Assembly: GCA_964426135.1 (NCBI GenBank)
Contig: CAYRPN010000034.1
Span: 1-49,280 of the forward strand
Source of the DNA: CAYRPN01 sp964426135
GTDB lineage: Bacteria > Planctomycetota > Phycisphaerae > Phycisphaerales > Phycisphaeraceae
DNA length: 49,280 nt
Reading direction: 5' to 3'
The first letter of the stretch is position 1; each line of letters starts with the position of its first letter. The notes under the pieces are model-generated. The model was not told the origin of the DNA and ran no database searches. It saw only the letters and a list, made by a program, of their open reading frames with translations. Made by a program: the position numbers and the translations under genes. Below are positions 1-8,617 of the stretch, one piece after another.

Positions 1-144
1 CCCTCCGTCCCTCCGTCCCTTCGTCCCTCCGTCCCTTCGTCCCTTCGTCCCTCTGTCCCTTCGTCCCTCCGTCCCTCCGTCCCTCCGCCCCTCCGTCCCT
101 CCGTCCCTCCGCCCCTCCGTCCCTCCGTCCCTTCGTCCCTCCGC
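1..144. repeat. 8-bp tandem repeat, 18 units
   Basis: Eighteen contiguous copies of an 8-bp unit (consensus CCCTCCGT) run from the window edge to 144. Variants are CCCTTCGT, CCCTCCGC and one CCCTCTGT. The array probably continues to the left. It ends 4 bp before the stop codon of nadE (minus strand), so it lies in that gene's 3' region. Eight is not a multiple of three, so copy-number changes would not preserve a reading frame. Confidence 0.95.
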
Positions 145-148
145 CCCA

Positions 149-2140
149 TCACCACTCCAACCACGCCTGCGCCGCGGCGTCGCTGGGCATGCGCCAGTCG
201 CCGCGCGGAGAGAGGCTGATGGAGCCGACCTTTGGGCCGTCGGGCAGGCAGGATCGCTTGAACTGGTTGGCGAAGAACCGCTTGATGAACACGCGCAGCC
301 AGCGGGCGATTTCGTCAGCGGTGTAGGCACGGTCGAACTTCGTCTGGCCGGCGAGATAGAGAATCTTCGCCGGCGGAGCGCCGTAGCGCAGGAAGTGAAA
401 GAGGAAGAAATCGTGCAGTTCGTAAGGCCCGATCGCGCCTTCCGTCGACTGCCCGCCGCCGCCGTCGGCCGCGGTCGGCAGCAGTTCCGGCGATATTTCC
501 GTGTCGACCACATCGAGCAGCACCTTGCGTGCGTCGCCGGCGAACTCATTCTCCGCCGCCCAGCGGACGAGGAACTTCACGAGCGTCTTGGGAATGCTCG
601 CATTGGGGTTGTACATGCTCATGTGGTCGCCGTTGTAGGTGCACCACCCCAGCGCAGACTCAGAGAGATCGCCGGTGCCGATGACGAAGCCGGCGTTCAT
701 GAGAATGCTGGTCCGCATGCGGGCCTGAATATTTTCGAAGACGAGATCTTGGCGTTTGTCGGCGGGCACCTGCTGCAGTTTCGCGGCAAGCGTTTCCACG
801 GTGAGACCGGCGAGCGGGATGCCGAAGGGCGCGTGGCCCATCGCCCGCATTTCCTCGAGGCAGAGCAGGCGGATATCGACCTCCCGCGCGGTGACGCCCA
901 GGTGCTTCATCAGCGCGTGGGCATTGCCCTTGGTTCGCGCGGTGGTGCCGAAGCCGGGCATGGTGAAGGCGAGAATCTTCGCGGCGGGGACGCCGAGGGC
1001 TGCGAAGGTCTTGCACGTGACGAGCAGCGCGAGCGTGGAATCGAGGCCCCCGCTGACGCCGATCGCCACGCTGGGCCTGCCGACGTGTTCGAGTCGTTTG
1101 GCGAGGCCGGCGACCTGGGTGTGGAAGATTTCCTCGCATCGTTCCTTGAGTTGATCCTGGCCGCGCGGCACAAACGGGTGGGCGTCGATGTCGCGCTGCA
1201 GCGGGGCAGGCGCGGGCACTCGAGCAAGGGTGCATCCGACGGTGCGAAACACCCTGGCGCCTTCCCGGCGAACGTTCTCGCCGAAGCTGTTGGTGCGCAG
1301 CCGATCGCATTCCAGCCGCTGCACATCCACATCCGCGACAAGCAATGTATCTTCGCGCCGGAAGCGCGGCGACTCCCGAAGGATCGAGCCGTTCTCCGCG
1401 ATGAGGCAGTGCCCGCCGAAGACGACATCGGTGGTCGATTCGGACGGACCACAGGAGGCGTATACATACGCGGCGATGCACCGGCCGCTCTGGTTGGCGA
1501 CCAGTTGCCGGCGATAGGCGGCCTTGCCGATGACTTCATTGCTTGCCGAAAGATTGGCGAGAATCAGCGCGCCGTCGAGCGCCTGGTGGCAGCTGGGGGG
1601 AATGGGCATCCACAGGTCTTCGCAGATTTCGATGCCCAGGCGCAGCGCGGGCAGGTCGGTGGCGTGCAGCAGGACGTCGTCGCCGAAGGGGCAGGTCTGC
1701 CCGCACAGGCGCGTCTCGCGGGCGGAAGCGACGGCGGCCGGCGCAAACCAGCGGGCCTCGTAGAATTCCTTGTAATTGGGGAGATACGACTTGGGAACCA
1801 CCGCAAGAACACCGCCGTTCTGAATCGCCACCGCGACGTTGAAGAGCAGGTGATCCACGACCAGCGGCAGCCCGACGATGGCCACGCCGGCGTAGGCGGA
1901 CCGGCTGGCCTCGACGATGGCGGCGAGCGCGTCGAGCGCGCTTGCGTGCAGGGCGGGCTGGTGAAACAGATCGCCACAGGTGTAACCGGTGATGGACAAC
2001 TCCGGAAAGACCGTCAGCGCGGCACCCGACTGTTGAGCCTGCTTCATCAGGCTGACTATATGTTGCGCATTGAACATACAGTCGCCGACGCGGACGGTCG
2101 GGACGGCAGCGGCGACGCGGATGAAGCCATGTGAAGGCAT
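149..2140 (-). CDS. nadE: Glutamine-dependent NAD+ synthetase
   Basis: This enzyme amidates nicotinic acid adenine dinucleotide to NAD+ using ATP and ammonia released from glutamine. The 663-residue length fits the two-domain glutamine-hydrolysing type. The N-terminal nitrilase-fold glutaminase shows the Glu-Lys-Cys triad in PELSITGY (E47), VPKSYLPNY (K117) and EICEDLW (C173). The C-terminal synthetase has the ATP-pyrophosphatase loop SGGLDS (363-368) and, further on, TGDLSESALGW. It is the last gene of a minus-strand block with pncB, a Fic gene and a PRPP synthetase. A 190-bp inverted-repeat element separates it from the PRPP synthetase gene, so it may or may not be co-transcribed. The start ATG at 2140 gives a complete nitrilase domain. 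Confidence 0.95.
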   Translation of the reverse strand: MPSHGFIRVAAAVPTVRVGDCMFNAQHIVSLMKQAQQSGAALTVFPELSITGYTCGDLFHQPALHASALDALAAIVEASRSAYAGVAIVGLPLVVDHLLFNVAVAIQNGGVLAVVPKSYLPNYKEFYEARWFAPAAVASARETRLCGQTCPFGDDVLLHATDLPALRLGIEICEDLWMPIPPSCHQALDGALILANLSASNEVIGKAAYRRQLVANQSGRCIAAYVYASCGPSESTTDVVFGGHCLIAENGSILRESPRFRREDTLLVADVDVQRLECDRLRTNSFGENVRREGARVFRTVGCTLARVPAPAPLQRDIDAHPFVPRGQDQLKERCEEIFHTQVAGLAKRLEHVGRPSVAIGVSGGLDSTLALLVTCKTFAALGVPAAKILAFTMPGFGTTARTKGNAHALMKHLGVTAREVDIRLLCLEEMRAMGHAPFGIPLAGLTVETLAAKLQQVPADKRQDLVFENIQARMRTSILMNAGFVIGTGDLSESALGWCTYNGDHMSMYNPNASIPKTLVKFLVRWAAENEFAGDARKVLLDVVDTEISPELLPTAADGGGGQSTEGAIGPYELHDFFLFHFLRYGAPPAKILYLAGQTKFDRAYTADEIARWLRVFIKRFFANQFKRSCLPDGPKVGSISLSPRGDWRMPSDAAAQAWLEW

Positions 2141-2285
2141 AGACAGACTCGAAAGAAAGAGCGGCGATCGGCGCTACGAACGGTCGTCCCGGCACCTGTT
2201 CTTCGTGTAGCCGCGGGCCGAAGGCTCGGCGGCGGCCCGCGTGAACTGATGATCGCCGCGGCGGTTGATTCACGCGGAGCGGCTA

Positions 2286-2475
2286 TTGATGGCCACTTTA
2301 GTAAAAGCCGCCAAACGCGAGTTTCGTACTCCCCTCCCTCTTAGGGAGGGGCAGGGGGAGGGTCGGGCAAACAGCCTGATTGGAGCCACAATCATGCAGT
2401 TCGCCCGACCCTCCCCTAACCCCTCCCTAGGAGGGAGGGGAATCGAGCTGCGGCCTTTTCTAAAGTAACCGTCAA
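2286..2475. mobile_element. MITE-like nested inverted repeat with TA flanks
   Basis: The 2141-2515 gap holds a 190-bp palindromic element and nothing else recognisable. Its 16-bp ends (2286-2301 and 2460-2475) match as an inverted repeat at 13 of 16 positions, with TA immediately outside each end. Inside are two further inverted blocks rich in CCCTCCC/GGGAGGG (about 2330-2372 and 2403-2441), each itself a hairpin. TA duplication is typical of IS630/Tc1-mariner-derived MITEs; assignment to that class is inference. No open reading frame of transposase type is present. Confidence 0.6.
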
Positions 2476-2515
2476 TAAACGCGAAGAAGCAACCGCCGAT
2501 TCGAACGCGTCCCGG

Positions 2516-3457
2516 TCAACGACCATCCGAAACCAATCGCCCCACCACTTCAGCAAATATAGGGGCCACCGACACGATTCGCCATTTCGGGCGGCCGGCG
2601 ACTTCCAGATGGCGCGGGTGCGTGTCCGTGCCGGTGATCGAAGCCAGCGGCGACGACTCCAGCTTCCCCGCCGTGCCTTCGGGCAGCACCAGGTGCGTGG
2701 CCACGGCATGCACGGAAGCAGCGCCCGCCTTGATGTAAGCATCGACCGCCTGCAGCAGCGATCCGCCGGTGCGGATCATGTCGTCGAAGATGACCACATT
2801 TTTTTCAGCGACGTCACCGACCACGGCATTGATGCGCGTCTGCGATCCGCTGATGCGCTTCTTGTGAATCAGCGCCACCGGCGCGTGCAGCCGATTCGCA
2901 AAAGTCTCCACCCATTTCGCCCGGCCCATGTCGGTCGAGGCCAGGCACAGGTCTTTCAGTTCCAGTTCCTGAATCGCCTCGACGATTCTCGTCTCCGCGT
3001 AGAGTTCGAGCGCGACCATGTCGCCCTCGAAGTAATGCACGATGCCGGCACTGTGCAGGTCCATCAGGATCGTCCAGTTGCCGCGCTGGGCGCGGGGGAT
3101 GGCGGACAGTTGCCGGGCGATGGTCTTGGCGGTGACCACTTCGCCGGCCTTGGTGGAACGCTCCATCGTGGAGTAGCCGAAGTAGGGAATCGCGATGACC
3201 AGCGTGCGCGCTCCGCCCTTGGCGGCGGCGCAGCCGGCACGGTAAAGCTCGTTGAGATGCGCGTCCGTATCGGTCGCGCCGATGAGCACGACATCTTTCC
3301 CCAGCAGGTCGAGATGATCCGCCAGGGGCAGGCGCAGGTACTGCTCACCATCGGGAAACGCGCGGCGCTCCATCGCCGCCAGAGGCGCGCCGAGACTGGC
3401 CGCCAGCCGCTGGGCGAATGCGGTGGAAGTCGAAGTGGAGAGGAGCAGGAGGTTCAT
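2516..3457 (-). CDS. prs: Divergent ribose-phosphate pyrophosphokinase (PRPP synthetase-like)
   Basis: The family transfers pyrophosphate from ATP to ribose 5-phosphate to make PRPP, the co-substrate of nicotinate phosphoribosyltransferase encoded upstream in the same block. The 313 residues cover the whole two-domain fold. FPDGEQYLRLP corresponds to the N-terminal ATP-site segment, IPYFGY leads into the flexible loop, LDLHSAG is the metal/ATP site, and VVIFDDMIRTGGS is the PRPP-binding loop (usually DD.IDT.GT). The flexible loop is unusual: canonical RQDRK reads TMERS here, although VVTAK after it matches the usual I[ST]AK. The enzyme may therefore be a specialised PRPP synthetase or act on a related substrate. 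The fold is certain; the exact substrate is not. Confidence 0.8.
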   Translation of the reverse strand: MNLLLLSTSTSTAFAQRLAASLGAPLAAMERRAFPDGEQYLRLPLADHLDLLGKDVVLIGATDTDAHLNELYRAGCAAAKGGARTLVIAIPYFGYSTMERSTKAGEVVTAKTIARQLSAIPRAQRGNWTILMDLHSAGIVHYFEGDMVALELYAETRIVEAIQELELKDLCLASTDMGRAKWVETFANRLHAPVALIHKKRISGSQTRINAVVGDVAEKNVVIFDDMIRTGGSLLQAVDAYIKAGAASVHAVATHLVLPEGTAGKLESSPLASITGTDTHPRHLEVAGRPKWRIVSVAPIFAEVVGRLVSDGR

Positions 3458-3551
3458 GGGAATTCGATTCTCGCGATGATCGACAATGTAGCGTTTGTGC
3501 GGCCGTTCGATGACATCGCAATCAGTTCACGGCCCACTTCACCAGACAGGC

Positions 3552-4595
3552 CTACTGACTCTTCACCTTCCACTTGGCGCCCCGGCCACGTCCGGACAAC
3601 GACAGTTCACCGGCACCTTTCATTCTCGCCAACACTTTCTTGATGAGTTGAACGCTGATTCCGTGAAGGCTTGCCTGTATATCAGCCAGCGTGAATTCGC
3701 CTGTCTGGCCTTTGATAACACGCCGAGCCATTTCTGATTTTGCCGGCTTACCTGCGCGATTCTCCAGTTGCCGAGAGAACTCCATGTAGCCACGGCGGAG
3801 CACTCCCAGGAAGAAGTTCCACCAAGGCAGGATCGGATTGCGGCCTTCATGCCAGCCCTGTGAGCATTCACCCAGCACGCGGTAGTAGTCCTCTTTGCTC
3901 TCTTCAATCAATCGCTCGAGGCTGATGAATCGGCCCACGCTGAAACCATGATTCAACAGAAGCAACGTTGAGAGCAGGCGAGAGACGCGACCGTTGCCAT
4001 CACGAAACGGATGAATGCAGAGCAGGTCGAAGACCATCGTGGAAATGACAAGCAGTGGCGGAACGCTCCCGGCTGAGCCGAGGCGATCATAGGCCAGGCA
4101 GAGATCGTCAATCGCTCGAGCGGACTGGGCCGCCGGTGTCGGCTTGAATCGCACCCGCCGTTGACCACCTGGCAGTATCTCGATGATCTCGTTGTCGCGG
4201 CGTTTGAACTCGCCGGCATCGCCGGCACCTGCCTGCGACAAGGCATGCAGATGCCGAATCAATCTCGCATCGACTTGCGCATCCGAACGGCGCGAGTAGA
4301 TCCAGTCCAACGCGCGCCGATAGCCTGAGAGTTCTTCCTCCGAGCGATCCTTTGGCCGAGCCCTGCCGATCGCCAGGGGCGCAAGACGGTCTGGAGAAAC
4401 GGTGACGCCCTCAATGCGGTTGGACGACTCGACGCTTTGGATCATCGCCTGCTGCCTGAGCGCCTCAAGTACCTCCGATCGCTGCCGGCTCCAGAGGTCC
4501 TGCTTGCCCCGGAACTCCATGCAATCGGCCAACAGCCAACTTGTGCTGACGGGCAATCGAGCGAGAACGTACGTTTCCTCACGCAGCGTCAACAT
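3552..4595 (-). CDS. Fic family protein with N-terminal autoinhibitory motif
   Basis: Fic proteins usually transfer AMP (sometimes another nucleotide or phosphate) from a nucleotide donor to a hydroxyl side chain of a target protein. The 347-residue protein carries a complete active-site motif HPFRDGNGRVSR (from about residue 195), including the catalytic His. The segment SNRIEG (58-63) fits the inhibitory (S/T)xxxE(G/N) motif, placing it in the class with an N-terminal inhibitory helix. The C-terminal 60 residues look like a winged helix (FTLADIQASLHGISVQ), a common arrangement for free-standing Fic regulators. It sits between pncB and the PRPP synthetase gene, all on the minus strand. The start gives the usual N-terminal Fic_N segment. 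No antitoxin gene is adjacent. Confidence 0.88.
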   Translation of the reverse strand: MLTLREETYVLARLPVSTSWLLADCMEFRGKQDLWSRQRSEVLEALRQQAMIQSVESSNRIEGVTVSPDRLAPLAIGRARPKDRSEEELSGYRRALDWIYSRRSDAQVDARLIRHLHALSQAGAGDAGEFKRRDNEIIEILPGGQRRVRFKPTPAAQSARAIDDLCLAYDRLGSAGSVPPLLVISTMVFDLLCIHPFRDGNGRVSRLLSTLLLLNHGFSVGRFISLERLIEESKEDYYRVLGECSQGWHEGRNPILPWWNFFLGVLRRGYMEFSRQLENRAGKPAKSEMARRVIKGQTGEFTLADIQASLHGISVQLIKKVLARMKGAGELSLSGRGRGAKWKVKSQ

Positions 4596-4732
4596 GGGAG
4601 CGATTCCAACAGTAGCCCATTATTAGCTTATGACGACAAAGAGTAGCCAATTGTTCGCGGGGCGATCCTGCAACGCCATCGCAGGGACCAGCCACCTCCG
4701 CGCGACAAGGTTGGCACCGAATTCCTTGCTCT

Positions 4733-6229
4733 TCACGCCTGCTCGCCGCGCGCCTTGGCGATCATCGCCATCTTGGTTTCGTGCAGGGTCGGCGCCAGTC
4801 CCACCGGATACTCGTGCGGGTTGAGCAGCCGCTGAATCGCAGGATGCAGCAGCGCCAACTGCGACTTCGTCCGGTCGCGAATGACATTCAGCGCCGGCGG
4901 CTCGTAGACCCGCCGGCCCGCGCGGAACACGGGCACCAGCAGATCCTCGCTCGTCGCCGCCGCATCCATCACCTTGCGGCGGGTTGGATCCTTCGGATCG
5001 ACGATCGTGTGCGGCACCGGTGTCCGCGCGCCGCCGCGCAAGGTCTCGTCGTAGATCATGTCCGCGATGAAGCGCTGGGAGTCGCGGAACCGGCGAACCT
5101 GCAGAATGCCCGGCGTCGTGGTCTTGATCGCCTGCTCGGAAACCTTGATGCGGTTGTGCCAGGGAGCGCTGGGCGTCTCGCGGATCGCGCCGAGCTTGTA
5201 CACGCCGCCCAGCGCGGGCTGGTCGTAAGCCGTGACCAGCTTGGTGCCCACGCCCCAGATGCTGATCGCCGCGCCCTGCTGTTTCAGACTGGCGATGATG
5301 TTTTCATCGAGGTCGTTGCTGGCGACGATGGCGGCTTTGGGGAATCCCGCGGCATCGAGAATCTTGCGGGCCTCGATGCTCAGATAGGCGAGATCGCCCG
5401 AGTCGAGGCGGATGCCGACCATCTCGTGGCCGCGCTGCCTCAGCCGTTTGCCGACTTCCGCCGCGCGGCGTACGCCTTCGAGCGTGTCGTAGGTATCCAC
5501 GAGGAAGACGCAGTTGTTGGGCATCGCCTGGGCATAGGCGTCGAACGCCTCCAGTTCATTGTCGAAGCTCATGACCCAGCTATGGGCATGTGTGCCCTTG
5601 ACCGGTATGCCGAAGAGTCTGCCCGCCAGCACGTTGCTGGTCGACGCGCATCCGCCGATGTGCGCCGCCCGGCTCGCCGCCAAAGCGCCGTCGACGCCCT
5701 GCGCCCGGCGGAGTCCGAACTCCAGCACCGGCTCGCCCTGCGCGGCGGCACAGACGCGCGACGCCTTCGTCGCGATCAGGGTCTGGAAATTCACGATGTT
5801 CAACAGGGCCGTCTCAAGAATCTGCGCCTGCAGGATCGGCCCGGTGACGCGCAGCAAAGGTTCCTGCGCGAAGACCACCGTCCCTTCGGGAATCGCGTCC
5901 ACATCGCAGGCGAAGCGCCACTGGCGCAGGTGGTCGAGGAACCCGGATTCAAAGAGCGGCTTGCCGTCGTTGCCCGTAAGCGTGGCGAGGTAGTCGACAT
6001 CGTCCGCCTCAAATCGCATCGATTCGAGCAACTCAACCACCGGCTCCAGCCCGGCTGCGATCGCATAACCACCGCTGCCGCCGCCGAACGGCGTGCGCCG
6101 AAAGAAGAGGTGAAACACAGCCTCTTCATTCTCGCGCTTCAGCTTCCAATATCCGTACGCCATGGTGAGCTGATAGAGGTCGGTCAGCAGCGCGAGGCTG
6201 GTGCGGTAGGTGTTTCGCAGGGCATGCAT
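4733..6229 (-). CDS. pncB: Nicotinate phosphoribosyltransferase
   Basis: It condenses nicotinate with PRPP, with ATP hydrolysis, to give nicotinate mononucleotide, the entry step of NAD salvage. The reading frame extends to 6391, but family members begin just before the conserved LLTDLYQLTMAYGYW segment. ATG 6229 is therefore chosen, giving 498 residues. GTHAHSWVMSF contains the phospho-accepting His region, VGIRLDSGDLAYLS and the SNDLDE segment are phosphoribosyl-binding elements, and WGVGTKLVTAYDQPALGGVYKL is the conserved C-terminal block. With this start, the 5' end faces murB across about 124 bp, which must hold both divergent promoters. It is first in the block leading to the PRPP synthetase and NadE; nadD is not present in the window. 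Confidence 0.93.
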   Translation of the reverse strand: MHALRNTYRTSLALLTDLYQLTMAYGYWKLKRENEEAVFHLFFRRTPFGGGSGGYAIAAGLEPVVELLESMRFEADDVDYLATLTGNDGKPLFESGFLDHLRQWRFACDVDAIPEGTVVFAQEPLLRVTGPILQAQILETALLNIVNFQTLIATKASRVCAAAQGEPVLEFGLRRAQGVDGALAASRAAHIGGCASTSNVLAGRLFGIPVKGTHAHSWVMSFDNELEAFDAYAQAMPNNCVFLVDTYDTLEGVRRAAEVGKRLRQRGHEMVGIRLDSGDLAYLSIEARKILDAAGFPKAAIVASNDLDENIIASLKQQGAAISIWGVGTKLVTAYDQPALGGVYKLGAIRETPSAPWHNRIKVSEQAIKTTTPGILQVRRFRDSQRFIADMIYDETLRGGARTPVPHTIVDPKDPTRRKVMDAAATSEDLLVPVFRAGRRVYEPPALNVIRDRTKSQLALLHPAIQRLLNPHEYPVGLAPTLHETKMAMIAKARGEQA

Positions 6230-6353
6230 GCGGGAAGGAAGTGTAACCGCAAAGCCGTGACCGATGGTCGCGGCCTGGTGAGGCGAATTGTGTGGCGAAA
6301 CCCGTCGGCTTTTCGATATGCTTTGCATCCAACTCATTTTTCCAAGGCACACC

Positions 6354-7277
6354 ATGCTGGTCACGGAAGACTTGCTCGCCGACCTTTCCATCCCGCATCA
6401 ACGCGACGTGCCTCTGGGGCCGCTGACCTGGTTCGGCATCGGCGGGCGCGCGAGGATTCTGGCGCATCCGCAATCGTTCGAGCAGTTGGCCGACCTGGTC
6501 CGGCGATGCCGCCGGGAAGCGGCGCCCATTTACGTGCTGGGCGAAGGGGCGAACCTGCTGGTCGCCGATGAAGGCGTCAACGGCGTGGTGGTCGTGCTCG
6601 ATGCCGAGGCATTCAAACGCTGCGAATACCGGGGCCACCTCGTCACCGTGGGCGCGGGCTATCACCTGTTCAAGCTCATCAACGAAACGGTCACGCACGG
6701 ACTGGCCGGCTTGGAAGTGCTTGCCGGGGTGCCGGCCACCGTCGGCGGGGCGATCCGCATGAACGCGGGCGGCGCCTTTGGCGACATCGGCCGCGTTGTG
6801 AAATGCATCACGCTCATGGACTCGGAGGGCGAAGTATTCACGCGCGATCGCAGCGAGCTCGTGTTCGGCTACCGCTCGACCAATATCGATGCCCGCTTCA
6901 TTCTGGAAGCGACCCTGGAGCTGGCGCCGCAGGACAAAGAGGAGGTCGCCGCCAGTTACAAGAAGATCATGATGAAGAAGCAGGCGACGCAGCCGCTGGC
7001 GGCCAACAGCGCCGGCTGCACGTTCAAGAATCCGGCGCCCGATCCGGCGACCAACGATCCGCGGCCGGCGGGAAAGATCATCGACCAGGCGGGCCTCAAG
7101 GGCACCCGCGTCGGCGGAGCCATGGTTTCCCATCAGCACGCCAATTTCATCGAATGCGACAAGACCTGCACCGCGACAGATGTGATCCACCTGATCGAGC
7201 TCGTCGAATCCGTCGTGCTCGCCAAGACCGGCATCACGCTGCAGCGCGAGGTGGTGATCTGGCCGGGGGAGCATTGA
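6354..7277 (+). CDS. murB: UDP-N-acetylenolpyruvoylglucosamine reductase
   Basis: MurB is the FAD enzyme that reduces the enolpyruvyl group to form UDP-N-acetylmuramic acid for peptidoglycan. The start is placed at ATG 6354 (MLVTEDLLADLS) rather than the upstream in-frame ATG at 6288, because homologues begin near LGPLTWFGIGG; this gives 307 residues. FAD-binding segments are FGIGGRARIL, VLGEGANLLV and GVPATVGGAIRMNAGGAFGD. The active-site motif reads NSAGCTFKNP, so Cys222 occupies the general-acid position that is Ser in the E. coli enzyme. The C-terminal block AGLKGTRVGGAMVSHQHANF is typical of the family. It is divergent from pncB. No other cell-wall genes are adjacent. Confidence 0.94.
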   Translation: MLVTEDLLADLSIPHQRDVPLGPLTWFGIGGRARILAHPQSFEQLADLVRRCRREAAPIYVLGEGANLLVADEGVNGVVVVLDAEAFKRCEYRGHLVTVGAGYHLFKLINETVTHGLAGLEVLAGVPATVGGAIRMNAGGAFGDIGRVVKCITLMDSEGEVFTRDRSELVFGYRSTNIDARFILEATLELAPQDKEEVAASYKKIMMKKQATQPLAANSAGCTFKNPAPDPATNDPRPAGKIIDQAGLKGTRVGGAMVSHQHANFIECDKTCTATDVIHLIELVESVVLAKTGITLQREVVIWPGEH

Positions 7278-7380
7278 GGGTGGTTGCCTCGCCGCTCTCG
7301 CGGCAGCGCCGCACGATACAGGTTTGTTGCGCTGAGGATTCGGCTTTGCCGTAATCTGTGAAGGAACAAGGAGCCACCCC

Positions 7381-8604
7381 ATGTCGATCCATGCGCGATT
7401 CATCGTCCTGGCCATGTTGGTGCTGTCGATCTCGCCGGCGCTCGGCGACGACGGACTGACCGTCCAAGTCCACGCGGGCAAGATCGATCGGCCACAGACC
7501 GTGGCGGTCTACATGCTGCCGCCCGCGCTCGCCCAGGCCGCGACGGTCATGGTCATGTTCGACAATCCGGTGCTCAGCAGCACGCCGCGGTCGCAGAGCC
7601 TGACCATCGACGGCAAGCCCGCCGTCGCATGGATCGTCGAGCCGATGAAAGCCGGCGAATCGCGGTCTTTCGTGCTCCGGCCCGGCGTGCTCGCCAAGGG
7701 TGGCAGGCCCGCGATGTGGGTGGAGAAGGCGGTCGGCAAGCTGGTCGTGAGTTCTTACAAGAAGGAAATACTCACCTACCAAATGGAAGCGGCGCCGCCG
7801 CCCGAGGGCGTCGACAAGATCTTCGCCCGCGGCGCCTACATCCATCCCGTTTACACGCCCGAAGGCACCCTCCTGACCAACGATTTCCCGAAGAAGCACC
7901 TGCATCATCACGGCATCTGGTTCCCCTGGACGGAGACTCAGTTCGAAGGCAAGAAGGTGGACTTCTGGAACATGGGAAAGGGCGAAGGCACGGTCGAGTT
8001 CTCGAAGCTTCACAGTTTCGACGCCGGCCATGTCTTCGCGAGTTTCCGCGCGCAGCATCGGTTCATGGCGCTCAAGGCCGCCGGCGGACCCAAGCCGGTG
8101 CTCGACGAAACCTGGGACGTGCGCGTGTGGAGCCTCGACGACGCCAACGTATTCGACATCACCAGCACGCAGACATGTGCCGGTGATGCGCCGCTGAAAC
8201 TGCTCAAGTATCACTACGGCGGCATGGGCTTCCGCGGCAGCGACGAGTGGGAAGGCAAGGACGGCTGCCAGTTCCTCACCAGCGAAGGCAAGACCCGCAT
8301 CGACGGCCACGGCACCAGCGCCAAGTGGTGCGCCATCAGCGGCAAAGTCGCGAGCAAGCACGTGGGCATCGCGGTGCTCAGCCACCCGGACAACTTCCGC
8401 CATCCGCAGAAGACGCGCATCCATCCTGACGAGCCGTTCTTCAACTATGTGCCCGAGGCGGATGGCGAGTTCTCGATCGAGCCGGGCAAGCCGTACGTGT
8501 CGAGATACCGCTTCATCGCGTTCGACGGCGAGCCGGACAAGGAGAAGATCGAAAGCATGTGGAAGGACTACGCGGATCCGGTGGTGGTGAAGGTGGGGAA
8601 ATGA
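7381..8604 (+). CDS. Secreted DUF6807/PmoA-like protein
   Basis: The 407-residue protein begins with a clear signal peptide (MSIHARFIVLAMLVLSISPALG, cleavage near residue 22). The mature part resembles the DUF6807 (PmoA-like) family of secreted proteins abundant in planctomycetes, which occur near carbohydrate and glycoside degradation genes. Typical segments are FARGAYIHPVYTPEG, HLHHHGIWFPW, DETWDVRVW and HPDNFRHPQKTRIHPDEPFFNY. The biochemical activity of the family is not established, so no reaction is assigned. A good ribosome binding site (AAGGAG, just before the ATG at 7381) supports the start. The gene converges on the ABC ATPase gene with only 13 bp between stop codons. Confidence 0.8.
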   Translation: MSIHARFIVLAMLVLSISPALGDDGLTVQVHAGKIDRPQTVAVYMLPPALAQAATVMVMFDNPVLSSTPRSQSLTIDGKPAVAWIVEPMKAGESRSFVLRPGVLAKGGRPAMWVEKAVGKLVVSSYKKEILTYQMEAAPPPEGVDKIFARGAYIHPVYTPEGTLLTNDFPKKHLHHHGIWFPWTETQFEGKKVDFWNMGKGEGTVEFSKLHSFDAGHVFASFRAQHRFMALKAAGGPKPVLDETWDVRVWSLDDANVFDITSTQTCAGDAPLKLLKYHYGGMGFRGSDEWEGKDGCQFLTSEGKTRIDGHGTSAKWCAISGKVASKHVGIAVLSHPDNFRHPQKTRIHPDEPFFNYVPEADGEFSIEPGKPYVSRYRFIAFDGEPDKEKIESMWKDYADPVVVKVGK

Positions 8605-8617
8605 TCCGCCCGGCCCA

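Noticed and set aside
395..2134. Plus-strand open frame of 579 codons opposite nadE
   Set aside because: The opposite strand has every NadE motif. The shadow is Arg/Gly/Ala-rich with no recognisable domain.
3552..4595. Fic gene as the toxin of a Fic-antitoxin pair
   Set aside because: No small antitoxin gene is adjacent, and the inhibitory motif is inside the same protein.
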